Shown: piece after piece, positions 7,889 to 15,969 of the stretch | Numbering within the stretch: position 1 is the first letter of the stretch | Layout of the letters: every line of letters starts with the position of its first letter | Source of the DNA: Methylobacter sp. S3L5C | GTDB taxonomy: Bacteria; Pseudomonadota; Gammaproteobacteria; Methylococcales; Methylomonadaceae | DNA length: 64,000 bases | Assembly (NCBI RefSeq): GCF_022788635.1 | Contig: NZ_CP076024.1 | Span: forward strand, 3,945,503-4,009,502 | Direction of reading: 5' to 3' | Program-made: the position numbers and the translations under genes | The notes under the pieces: model-generated | Seen by the model: only the letters and a program-made list of their open reading frames with translations | What the model was told of the DNA's origin: nothing | Databases searched by the model: none

Positions 7889-10429
7889 TTATTTAACAGC
7901 CTTTAAACTGCTGTTATAATTGTTGTAATAGCCATACCAGATTCGATAATCGGCAGCGGATATGCAGCCGATTTTGTCATAGTTGGCTTCCTGGTTAAAT
8001 CCAAACTGACCGGGACATTTACCAGCCTGCGCTCTTACCAAGCTGGCGTCGTTTGCATCGACATCACCATCGTTATCAAGATCGCCGGGTACAAACAGCT
8101 TGATCAACAAAGGATCGTGATCAGATGACCGATAAGCATTTGCCGCATAAAAGCTGCTGATTTGCGCACCGCTTTTAAACTCGGTGTTGTAATCTAGCGC
8201 AATCGGTTCATCGGCATTAATGTGCCATTCAGTGATGCCTTTAACTTGCGACGTTAATGCCGCATTGGCCAACGCATGATCAAGGTAACCGGAGGCACCG
8301 TCAAATACATAGCTGTAGGCGCTATTGTTACCGATAAATTTTTCTACCAGATTTTGATAGCCGGCATTACGCAATGCAGTGATCGGATCTTCCTTGGCAT
8401 AAGCATTCAGATCGCCGACAATCAAGGCGTTATCAGAGCCACTATGAGTAGGATCAGCCGATAGCCAAGCTGCTAGTGCTTCAGCTGCATCTGTACGAGT
8501 GAGATTGCAATTACCTTGACCATCGCCGGTATCAGGATCGTTAAGATCAAGACAAGCTGAGCCTTTGGATTTAAGGTGATTAACCGCTATAGTCAGCATT
8601 TTATTGGATGCTTTGTCCAAAAAGGTCTGTGCCAAAGCGGGACGATTTTTGGTATCGACAAATAACTGATTAACAGAAGAATCCAGAATCGCCACAGAGC
8701 CGACTACACTGGCTTTAGCGGGCTTGTAGATGATACCGACGCTAATTTCGTCAGTACCGATTTTACTAACACCAGGGTTAATAAAAGCATAACTTCCGGC
8801 TCCGGCCAACTGGTTAAGACCGTTAACCAAATCAGCAATGGCGCTATTGCTACCATAACCATCATTTTCGATTTCCATCAAACCGATGATGTCAGCATTG
8901 AGGGCATGGATAGCTGGAATGATTTTATTGCGCTGCCGAGTAAATTCAATAGTTGTAGTGGCGCCACGTGCTGTCGGAAACCCGCCACCAAGACCATTGC
9001 CATTGAAGTAGTTAAGTACATTGAAAGCAGAGATACTTAAAGAACCCGGTGTTAATAAGCCCGGTGTTGTCGTGCGATTATTATCCGCCACGAAGGTCAG
9101 TGGCTGTGTAGGCAACAGACGATAAACGCTGTAATCATAGGCCAGAATGCCGGTAGCACTCATTACCGTATTGCCGCTACGCAAAGTATTGGCTGCGCTT
9201 AAGCCAGTCGGCTCAGGATAAATTACCGGATCCGGATTTTGAGTGCTGGAACCGTCGTCAACCAGTATCTGCTTAAGCAGGTTTTGCGCAGCAACATCAA
9301 TAGCTGTCTGACCGGGAGCGGCAATTTGGGTTGGCGTCATTAAACGGCCGCCGGTCGACAACAATAATTCGCCATAGCGCGCCAAGGTGTAATTTTCGGT
9401 AACCGTTAATACTTGTGGTAAATTGATCAGCATACCTTCCCGCCATTCCGGATTATTGCTGAGGTTTTCAAACGGTAGAGTGACACTGACTGCCGTTGGC
9501 AAAGTATTGCCGGTTGAGCAGACATTGACTGAGCTGACAGTTTCCAGACGAGTCATACTGAAGGTTTCGGTAACGGTACCTACGACATGCACTCTGTCAC
9601 CGACATTAACCGGGCTGTTGGAAGTGATGAACAAGCCTTCAGATGTCGCAGCATTTCCATCGCCTTCATTATCAGTTTGTTGTACAAAAAAGCCGTTCAA
9701 CTTGGCACTGTCCTGAAAATCGCCGCTGACTACCGCTTCAACATGCGCAATGGAGCCAATTAATGGACTTGCACTACCACTGCCTTGGATGGCACTAATT
9801 AAAGTCGCACCCTGACCACATTGAGAAACTGGAGGAGGAGTAGTGCCTCCGCCATTCCCGCCATTAAAGCTTTGACCAGTATTGACAGCGGCAAATGAAC
9901 TGGCAGAAGCCGAATTCCAGACAAAATCTTCATAGTTGGTGCCGTTGCCTTTTAATTGCAACGATTGACCGACTGGTGCAGAGGTTTCATTCACTCCAAT
10001 GTTGACTCCGCTCATACCAGCCGCAGCGCCACCAACGGCAACAAAGGTACCTTCATAACTTAAAAACTGCACTACCGTAGTGCCATTTACCAGGGCGATA
10101 GCATCTGGTGAGCCGTTTTGTATGCCGTCAGTTGGATAATTAAAGCTCAGCGTACCAAAGCCATTACCAGATTGATCAGTAATCAAACCACTGAGGGCTT
10201 TTGTATTGTATACGGCGCCGCCGTTGCCATTATAAAGTACGAGCGACCATCCGCTAAGATTGGTACCTGCCGGGCCGGAAATTTCGATAGCTTCGCCGCT
10301 GTCAGTACCGGCATTATCATAGTGAATTTCGTTGATAAAAACCGGGGTAACTGCCTGAGCATTGCCGATAAAGCCGATGGCCCCCACAGCTACCAGTAGT
10401 GGATAGCGACTTAAACTTTTTGCGATCAT
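7889..10429 (-). CDS. ExeM/NucH-type extracellular endonuclease with lamin-tail and dockerin-like domains
   Basis: This secreted multidomain protein has 846 residues from the chosen start; an upstream Met at 10450 adds seven. In order: a signal peptide (ending about GNAQA); a lamin-tail-type domain (FINEIHYDN, about 27-150); an OB-fold-type segment (about 205-430); and an endonuclease/exonuclease/phosphatase catalytic domain (about 455-780) with GLMEIENDG, VNHLKSKG, VGDLNAYAKEDP and SSDHDPLL. The last 60 residues start GDLDNDGDVDANDASLV, a calcium-binding dockerin type I pattern. It likely degrades extracellular DNA outside the cell. The upstream region holds a Pho-box-like site. There is no membrane anchor, consistent with docking to another surface protein. 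Confidence 0.85.
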   Translation of the reverse strand: MIAKSLSRYPLLVAVGAIGFIGNAQAVTPVFINEIHYDNAGTDSGEAIEISGPAGTNLSGWSLVLYNGNGGAVYNTKALSGLITDQSGNGFGTLSFNYPTDGIQNGSPDAIALVNGTTVVQFLSYEGTFVAVGGAAAGMSGVNIGVNETSAPVGQSLQLKGNGTNYEDFVWNSASASSFAAVNTGQSFNGGNGGGTTPPPVSQCGQGATLISAIQGSGSASPLIGSIAHVEAVVSGDFQDSAKLNGFFVQQTDNEGDGNAATSEGLFITSNSPVNVGDRVHVVGTVTETFSMTRLETVSSVNVCSTGNTLPTAVSVTLPFENLSNNPEWREGMLINLPQVLTVTENYTLARYGELLLSTGGRLMTPTQIAAPGQTAIDVAAQNLLKQILVDDGSSTQNPDPVIYPEPTGLSAANTLRSGNTVMSATGILAYDYSVYRLLPTQPLTFVADNNRTTTPGLLTPGSLSISAFNVLNYFNGNGLGGGFPTARGATTTIEFTRQRNKIIPAIHALNADIIGLMEIENDGYGSNSAIADLVNGLNQLAGAGSYAFINPGVSKIGTDEISVGIIYKPAKASVVGSVAILDSSVNQLFVDTKNRPALAQTFLDKASNKMLTIAVNHLKSKGSACLDLNDPDTGDGQGNCNLTRTDAAEALAAWLSADPTHSGSDNALIVGDLNAYAKEDPITALRNAGYQNLVEKFIGNNSAYSYVFDGASGYLDHALANAALTSQVKGITEWHINADEPIALDYNTEFKSGAQISSFYAANAYRSSDHDPLLIKLFVPGDLDNDGDVDANDASLVRAQAGKCPGQFGFNQEANYDKIGCISAADYRIWYGYYNNYNSSLKAVK

Positions 10430-10441
10430 TGTCGTAGTTTC

Positions 10442-10920
10442 TCTTTGCATTAAAATCGGTTAACAGGCTCTAAGCCCATGGCTTGACTCACAGAAAAAAC
10501 ATTACCAATGACCAGGTAACGCCCACCGAGTGACACTTAACTATCCAACTCCCTTAAATTCTGCAAGCTCGTAAATACTACAAGTTAATTATTTACAAGC
10601 CGTTAAGAAACCATGACAGTTTGCGAACAATACGGTGACATGTAATACGAGAAGCTTACATAAATTTATGACGATCAGCTAAAAACCAAAAGCGCTAGTT
10701 GCTACAGTTTGGTGAGTTGATAACCTGTTCAGGTGCACACAGCAATATCCTCATACAAAGTACATATGTATTACATTTCATTAAATCGTCTTGAAATGAT
10801 AATAACGTCATCACAAAAACTCTTCATTATTAGCTCGCTATTTACCAATGCAAAGTACGTGCATTATTTGTCTTTTACCAAACTTAGCACCAATCACTTT
10901 TCTTACTGGAAGTAATCTTA
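10442..10920. other. Divergent intergenic region of the nuclease and nucleotidase arms
   Basis: This 479-base region between two divergent exported-protein operons holds no convincing gene. It contains the Pho-box-like array at 10613-10641. The half-site orientation points toward the nuclease arm, but its position could serve both. Confidence 0.6.
10613..10641 (-). promoter_or_regulatory. Pho-box-like direct repeats upstream of the secreted nuclease
   Basis: Read on the minus strand, three half-sites repeat every 11 bases: ATGTCAC (10641-10635), TTGTTCG (10630-10624) and CTGTCAT (10619-10613), with 4-base spacers. Two match the PhoB core TGTCA exactly; the middle one is degenerate. It lies 184 bases upstream of the nuclease start and about 280 bases upstream of the divergent gene. 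Confidence 0.6.
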
Positions 10921-11481
10921 ATGAACAAAAATAAACTATTTATCGCCGCAGTTTTAATGTCGACACTGTGTGGCCAAGCTGAAGCCGCCTCACTGGTTGC
11001 CGATGGCACATGGAACGAATTTGACGTAAGTAAAATGTTGTCAAATTCTGGAAATCTTGAGTGGATAGACTATGAAAGTAATGACGCATTAAGCTTTGAT
11101 TTTACCTTAACCGGATCAGCCTATTTGAAAGTTGTTGATGGCGGCTTTGCCGGAGATCGTTATAACGTTTACGATAATGGAAATTTGCTGGGGCAAACCT
11201 CGGTTGCTGTTAATACTTACCCGGACAGTATAGGCCATGATTTTGATGCAGCGTCTGCTGATTCTAATTTTAGTTACGGTAGCTTTTTGTTAGGCGCCGG
11301 CACCCATAGCATCACCGGTCTTCTAAGTCAGTCCGCTTTGGATGATTCAAGCATTGAGCTTAACTCCACATTTGGTGCGGTCAGCCTGACAGCTGTTCCA
11401 TTGCCTGCCGCTGCCTGGTTGTATTTAACCGGTACTGCACTGATGAGCTTTGTCGCTCGTCGTCGTAAAACTACTCTTTAG
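10921..11481 (+). CDS. PEP-CTERM sorted exported protein, unknown function
   Basis: This 186-residue protein has a signal peptide (MNKNKLFIAAVLMSTLCGQ... ending AEA) and a C-terminal sorting tail, VPLPAAAWLYLTGTALMSF followed by ARRRK. The body (about 25-155) is a beta-rich domain with FDFTLTGSAYLKVVDGGFAGDRY, a pattern common in exported PEP-CTERM proteins that resemble carbohydrate-binding sandwich folds. The gene is only 11 bases upstream of the 5'-nucleotidase and surely co-transcribed, suggesting it works in the same surface phosphate-scavenging process. No enzymatic motif is visible. Confidence 0.8.
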   Translation: MNKNKLFIAAVLMSTLCGQAEAASLVADGTWNEFDVSKMLSNSGNLEWIDYESNDALSFDFTLTGSAYLKVVDGGFAGDRYNVYDNGNLLGQTSVAVNTYPDSIGHDFDAASADSNFSYGSFLLGAGTHSITGLLSQSALDDSSIELNSTFGAVSLTAVPLPAAAWLYLTGTALMSFVARRRKTTL

Positions 11482-11492
11482 GACTGTAACCT

Positions 11493-13265
11493 ATGAAATT
11501 GAACAAACTTGCAATAGCTATCGCACTCAGTTTAACTGCGATGAATTGTGCCAATGCAGTTCCCAATAACACCACAACCATCAAAATCATTGCCTTCAAT
11601 GACTTTCACGGACAAATGGAATCACCGGGTACGCTTCGCCAAACGCCTATCAGTTCAGCAGCATCAAATGTCGCTGTAGGTGGCGTAGATTGGATGGCAG
11701 GATATATTGCCAAGCTAAAGAGTCAAAATCCTAATACGGTAGTGGTTTCAGCGGGTGACATCATCGGTGCAACACCGCTCATTTCTGCGCTATTCCATGA
11801 TGAAGGCACCATTGAAACCATGAACCGTCTAGGATTGGATTTTAATTCAGTCGGTAATCATGAGTTTGACGAAGGCAAAGCTGAACTAAAACGCATGCAA
11901 ACCGGTGGTTGCCATCCTACTGATTTGAACTCTTGCCGTGGTGTTGACGTTGGCACGCCTGTACCTTTTGAAGGTGCCAAGTTTAAATTTCTAGCTGCCA
12001 ACGTCGTGGAAACGGCTACCGGTAAAACGATTTTTCCGTCTTATGCAATTAAAGTGGTTGGCGGTATTCGCGTAGGCTTTATCGGCATGACTTTAAAAGA
12101 AACACCAACCATTGTTACGCCAAGCGGCGTGGCTGGACTGGAGTTTAAGGATGAAGCTGCAACAGTCAATGCATTGATACCCCAACTGCGTGCACGTGGC
12201 GTTGAATCCATCGTAGTGCTGATACATCAAGGTGGAGTTGTCCCGACTACACAAAGCTTTTCAACGATCAATCTGTGCGATGGCGGTCTGAACAACTCCC
12301 CTATCAAAACTATCGTTAATCAATTGGATGATGAAGTTGATTTAGTCGTCTCAGGCCACACTCATCAAGCCTATAATTGCCAAATCGCCAACCGGGATGG
12401 CCGCATGATCTCGGTCAGCAGTGCAAGCGCTCAAGGCAAAGTATTAACCGATATTAACCTGACTGTTAATAAAGCCACCGGTGAAGTCAGTGCCGTTTCG
12501 GCAAATAATATCGTCGTTGATCGCACTAATGCAACCGTAACACCAAATGCTGCGATTAAAACCATTGTTAATAATTACAAAACTATCTCGACTCCTATAG
12601 CCAATCGTGTGATCGGCACAGTAAGTGCGACGATTACCAAAACAGTCAACAGTGCTGGTGAATCAGCATTAGGCGATGTGATTGCCGATGCGCAGTTATT
12701 AGAAACCCAAGGTGTCGGCTTTGGCGAAACTGTAGTTTCTTTCATGAATCCTGGCGGTATTCGCGCAGATATAAGCTATGCAAACAGCGCAGCAGGCGAA
12801 GGTGACGGTAACGTAACTTACAGTGAAGTATTTACCGTGCAACCTTTTGGCAATACGCTTGTTTCTGTGACATTAACGGGTGATCAAATTCACACGTTGC
12901 TGGAACAACAGTTCACCGGTTGTACTGTAGGTTATCCAGCCAGTGCACCAGTTGGCGGCCAACCTTTTAACCGTATCCTGCAAGTTTCAACCGGCTTTAG
13001 CTATGAATGGAAAGAAAAGGGCACGGCTTGTGATAACGTCGATCCAGCCAGTATTCAAATCAACGGTATCATGGTTGATCCTGCCGCAAACTATCGCGTT
13101 TCGATTAATAACTTTATGGCCGACGGCGGCGATCAGCTTTATGTACTCATACAAGGGACAAACCGTCTCGGTGGGGCACTCGATTTAGATGCACTTGAAT
13201 ATTATTTTAGTTCTAATAGTCTGATAGCACCTGGATTGAAAAATCGCATTACCTTATTACCATAA
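11493..13265 (+). CDS. Secreted 5'-nucleotidase / 2',3'-cyclic phosphodiesterase family (UshA-like)
   Basis: This metallophosphoesterase of 590 residues has a signal peptide ending NCANA. The N-terminal two-metal domain shows AFNDFHGQ (about 30-37), AGDIIGATP, GNHEFDEG (about 120-127) and SGHTHQAYNC (about 286-295). The C-terminal substrate-binding domain has GDVIADAQ, NPGGIRADI and ADGGDQLYVL. It hydrolyses nucleotides outside the cytoplasm, releasing phosphate and nucleosides. It follows a PEP-CTERM gene by 11 bases and stands divergent from a secreted nuclease, so together they could turn extracellular DNA into usable phosphate. Exact substrate preference (UshA-, CpdB- or NutA-like) cannot be decided from sequence alone. 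Confidence 0.9.
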   Translation: MKLNKLAIAIALSLTAMNCANAVPNNTTTIKIIAFNDFHGQMESPGTLRQTPISSAASNVAVGGVDWMAGYIAKLKSQNPNTVVVSAGDIIGATPLISALFHDEGTIETMNRLGLDFNSVGNHEFDEGKAELKRMQTGGCHPTDLNSCRGVDVGTPVPFEGAKFKFLAANVVETATGKTIFPSYAIKVVGGIRVGFIGMTLKETPTIVTPSGVAGLEFKDEAATVNALIPQLRARGVESIVVLIHQGGVVPTTQSFSTINLCDGGLNNSPIKTIVNQLDDEVDLVVSGHTHQAYNCQIANRDGRMISVSSASAQGKVLTDINLTVNKATGEVSAVSANNIVVDRTNATVTPNAAIKTIVNNYKTISTPIANRVIGTVSATITKTVNSAGESALGDVIADAQLLETQGVGFGETVVSFMNPGGIRADISYANSAAGEGDGNVTYSEVFTVQPFGNTLVSVTLTGDQIHTLLEQQFTGCTVGYPASAPVGGQPFNRILQVSTGFSYEWKEKGTACDNVDPASIQINGIMVDPAANYRVSINNFMADGGDQLYVLIQGTNRLGGALDLDALEYYFSSNSLIAPGLKNRITLLP

Positions 13266-13294
13266 CCTTACCTAAGATAAATTTTTATCTTTAA

Positions 13295-13336
13295 AAAGCT
13301 TGGTTGGCTCCATGAGAGCCGGCCAGGCTTTTTTTG
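13295..13336 (+). terminator. Terminator after the 5'-nucleotidase
   Basis: AAAGCTTGGTTGGCT pairs (with two G-U pairs) with AGCCGGCCAGGCTTT and is followed by a T-run; it lies 30 bases after the stop. Confidence 0.85.
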
Positions 13337-13452
13337 TGCTGGCAACAAAGCCTTTTACGTAAAGGCTTGTGTCACATTCCAACCATAGAACCATGATTTA
13401 ATTAAGTCCGTTAAGCGTGCATAAAATAAAGTCACTTAATCAACTTCGGACG

Positions 13453-14538
13453 CTATAACGACTCAGAGGATGAATCGGTATTAAGCCATAACAAAAACAG
13501 CTCGTAACCAAGCGCCAAAATAACCGCACCAATAAACAGGCCGATAACGCCCGAACTGAGAAGACCGCCAATTGCGCCGATAAAAATAACTGCCAACGGT
13601 GTCTTAACGCCTCGACCCAGCAGGATTGGTTTAAGAATATTATCTATTAAACTAAGAGGAATGGCCCAGACCAAAAAAGCTACAGCAGTAAACGTATCAG
13701 CGTTGTAAAACAGGTAAATAATTACCGGGATCAAGATCGGAGCAGTACCAATCTGGGCTATAGAAAAAATCAGACAAAGCAGAGCCCAAAGACCTGCAGC
13801 TGGCAGACCCACAACCATAAAACTGATCCCTGCAAGTAAACTTTGAATGACTGCAACGCCTAAAATACCGTTAGCCACACTGCGTACCGTCGCTTCTGCC
13901 AAGTCGGCAAGATCAGCACCTTTTTCATCAGCAAGCCGATAAGTAATAGCACGAGCGACTCGATTACTGCCACTGGAATTAGCCAATAATACGCCGGCAA
14001 TAATGATGGCAACTATAAAATGTAAAATGGCAAGACCCGCACCGGTTGCCGCTGATAATAGCCAGCTACCGATAACTTTAAATGCCGGTGTGAGTTGTTG
14101 CAAAGCATTATCGATGTTTTGTGAGGCCAGCAACCAAAACTTGGCTAGCGGTTTACCGATAATCATTATGTTGCCAAGATTTTCGGGCGGCGGTGGAATT
14201 GACAGCGAGCCATCTTTTATTTTCTCTGCCAACATTTTTATCCCGTCAATCAGCGTATCAGTCAGCAGTACGGTAGGGACTATTAATATTATCAGGAAGA
14301 TGAAAGTAAAGACCGTAGCCGCAAGTTTGTGCCTTTCACCGAGAATTGTTCGCAGTCGACTGTAAAGTGGATGAGCCGCAATGGCAATAATAATCCCCCA
14401 GATTATCGGCGCGATAAAAGGCTCAACGATCTTGAAACACCAGACCGTAATGATGAGCAACAGAGCTATTCGGATAGTCGCTTCAAGTGATTTGTGGATA
14501 AAAACCCGGTCGCTTGGGGAAAGATTGGAATCATTCAT
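13453..14538 (-). CDS. AI-2E family transporter (PerM/YdiK-like permease)
   Basis: This polytopic membrane protein of 361 residues has the family layout: two N-terminal spans (RIALLLIITVWCFKIVEPF, APIIWGIIIAIAAH), a short soluble loop rich in lysine and proline (about 95-130), then a C-terminal bundle including GVAVIQSLLAGISFMVVGLP, PLSLIDNILKPILLGRG and VIGLFIGAVILALGYELF. Members are implicated in export of small molecules or ion exchange; the autoinducer-2 role applies only to some. It is transcribed toward the nucleotidase terminator, and a deacylase gene lies upstream on the same strand after about 140 bases. Confidence 0.88.
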   Translation of the reverse strand: MNDSNLSPSDRVFIHKSLEATIRIALLLIITVWCFKIVEPFIAPIIWGIIIAIAAHPLYSRLRTILGERHKLAATVFTFIFLIILIVPTVLLTDTLIDGIKMLAEKIKDGSLSIPPPPENLGNIMIIGKPLAKFWLLASQNIDNALQQLTPAFKVIGSWLLSAATGAGLAILHFIVAIIIAGVLLANSSGSNRVARAITYRLADEKGADLADLAEATVRSVANGILGVAVIQSLLAGISFMVVGLPAAGLWALLCLIFSIAQIGTAPILIPVIIYLFYNADTFTAVAFLVWAIPLSLIDNILKPILLGRGVKTPLAVIFIGAIGGLLSSGVIGLFIGAVILALGYELFLLWLNTDSSSESL

Positions 14539-14675
14539 AATGAGTTTCTTAGGTAAATTATAATTTCAGGAAGGTAAATGCTCTTGCAAACGTACTTATA
14601 TATATTTTACTTAGGGGTTACCGTTTTTCTATGTTGTTAGCGATTTTTGAAGACAGATTACAAAACAACCTTCCA

Positions 14676-15725
14676 TTAAACAATAGCTAACTCCTCATAG
14701 TCATTATTATCTTCCGGTAGAATATCATCGTGAAAGTTTTCTACCTGCTCAGCAACTTCCCTGGAATCTTCAAATTTTGCAATATGGTAGACAGCCTCGC
14801 CTTCATGCACCAGAGGTATTTCACTACGACCTATAATAATGCCGCTAAATGGTGAGATAACTTCGATCTCAAGACTGGAAACCGGATCGCTAATCATACC
14901 CAACAAATCATTCTTTGCGACTCGACAGCCCAATGATTTCAGGGTACGAAAAATACCGCTACCGGGTGCCCTTATCCAGCTACTGGAACGAGCGATATAG
15001 GGTTCTTTGGCAGTAGCAATTTTACGATTTTTTCTGCCGGCAATCATGCCCAAATGACGCATCACATTTAGAATTCCCCTTACGCCGGCACGGATTGATA
15101 CTTCATCGAAACGCAAAGCTTCACCCGCTTCATACAGCAACATGGGAATGCCTAGCTCAGCTGCTGATTCTCTTAATGAGCCATCACGCAGATTGGCATT
15201 AATCAAGACGGGAACATTAAACGCCTTGGCCAAGGACAATGTTGTTTCATCATCCAGATTGGCACGTATTTGCGGCAAGTTGCTACGATGAATGGCACCC
15301 GTATGTAAATCAATACCATGTGTGCTGTTTGCCACAATTTCACTCATAAACAGATCCGCTATTCGTGAGGCCAGTGCTCCGGATTTGGAGCCAGGGAAAG
15401 AACGGTTCAAATCTCGCCGATCCGGCAAATATCGCGAATGATGAATAATGCCATAAACATTCACCATGGGGATCGCGATTAATGTTCCGGTTATGCGTTT
15501 TAAGGCGAGGGCTTTTAAAAGACGACGAATAATTTCGACACCATTTAGCTCATCGCCGTGTATTGCCGCACAAATAAATAATCGGGGACCGGATTTTTTG
15601 CCATGGATAATGTGCACCGGCATAGTCATCGGTGTATGCGTGTACAACGGCGGCAAGGGTAAATCAATAAAAACACTGGTATCAGGTAAAACGATTTGGC
15701 CGCTAATAGTCAAGATCTGTTGCAT
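14676..15725 (-). CDS. Succinylglutamate desuccinylase/aspartoacylase family deacylase
   Basis: This zinc-dependent deacylase/carboxypeptidase-like protein has 349 residues. Motifs are AAIHGDELNGVEI (zinc ligands H and E), RRDLNRSFPGS, GIDLHTGAIHR (third ligand) and LLYEAGEALRFDE (catalytic Glu). After about residue 245 a second, barrel-sandwich-like domain follows (RAPGSGIFRTLKSLG...GEAVYHIA), as in many members of this group. The substrate is unknown. In other gammaproteobacteria such genes often accompany rimK, which here lies 8 kb away. The C-terminus is acidic (DDILPEDNNDYEE). Confidence 0.88.
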   Translation of the reverse strand: MQQILTISGQIVLPDTSVFIDLPLPPLYTHTPMTMPVHIIHGKKSGPRLFICAAIHGDELNGVEIIRRLLKALALKRITGTLIAIPMVNVYGIIHHSRYLPDRRDLNRSFPGSKSGALASRIADLFMSEIVANSTHGIDLHTGAIHRSNLPQIRANLDDETTLSLAKAFNVPVLINANLRDGSLRESAAELGIPMLLYEAGEALRFDEVSIRAGVRGILNVMRHLGMIAGRKNRKIATAKEPYIARSSSWIRAPGSGIFRTLKSLGCRVAKNDLLGMISDPVSSLEIEVISPFSGIIIGRSEIPLVHEGEAVYHIAKFEDSREVAEQVENFHDDILPEDNNDYEELAIV

Positions 15726-15772
15726 ATAATGAATATTTATCGCAACTATGGCGATGGATTGTTAATTAATAA

Positions 15773-15930
15773 GGCGATATCCAAGAATGAATATACCCAA
15801 GTGGTGCAGGATTTTTGTTTATTTTCAAGGCGGAAAAATAGGCGCGTAGCTGGCTACGTAACTATTTTGACAACGCAGAAAATAAAAAAAAGACCAGCGA
15901 ATTGGGTCTATTTTTCTCAGGAAATCGCCT
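15773..15930. repeat. Palindromic MITE-like repeat, full copy
   Basis: This 158-base element has imperfect terminal inverted repeats: AGGCGATATCC...AGAA on the left and TTCT...GGAAATCGCCT on the right. Inner arms also pair (ATACCCAAGT with ATTGGGTCTAT). It has no ORF and lies between the Hsp70 stop and the deacylase start. The left arm recurs near 63345, which supports a dispersed repeat. The ends and any target duplication are by eye. Confidence 0.6.
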
Positions 15931-15969
15931 AAGTACGCCTTAACTTACCAGCTTTTGTTACGGTCATAA

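Noticed and set aside
10733-10915. 60-codon ORF directly upstream of the PEP-CTERM gene
   Set aside because: No good ribosome binding site or recognisable pattern; it is more likely promoter DNA.
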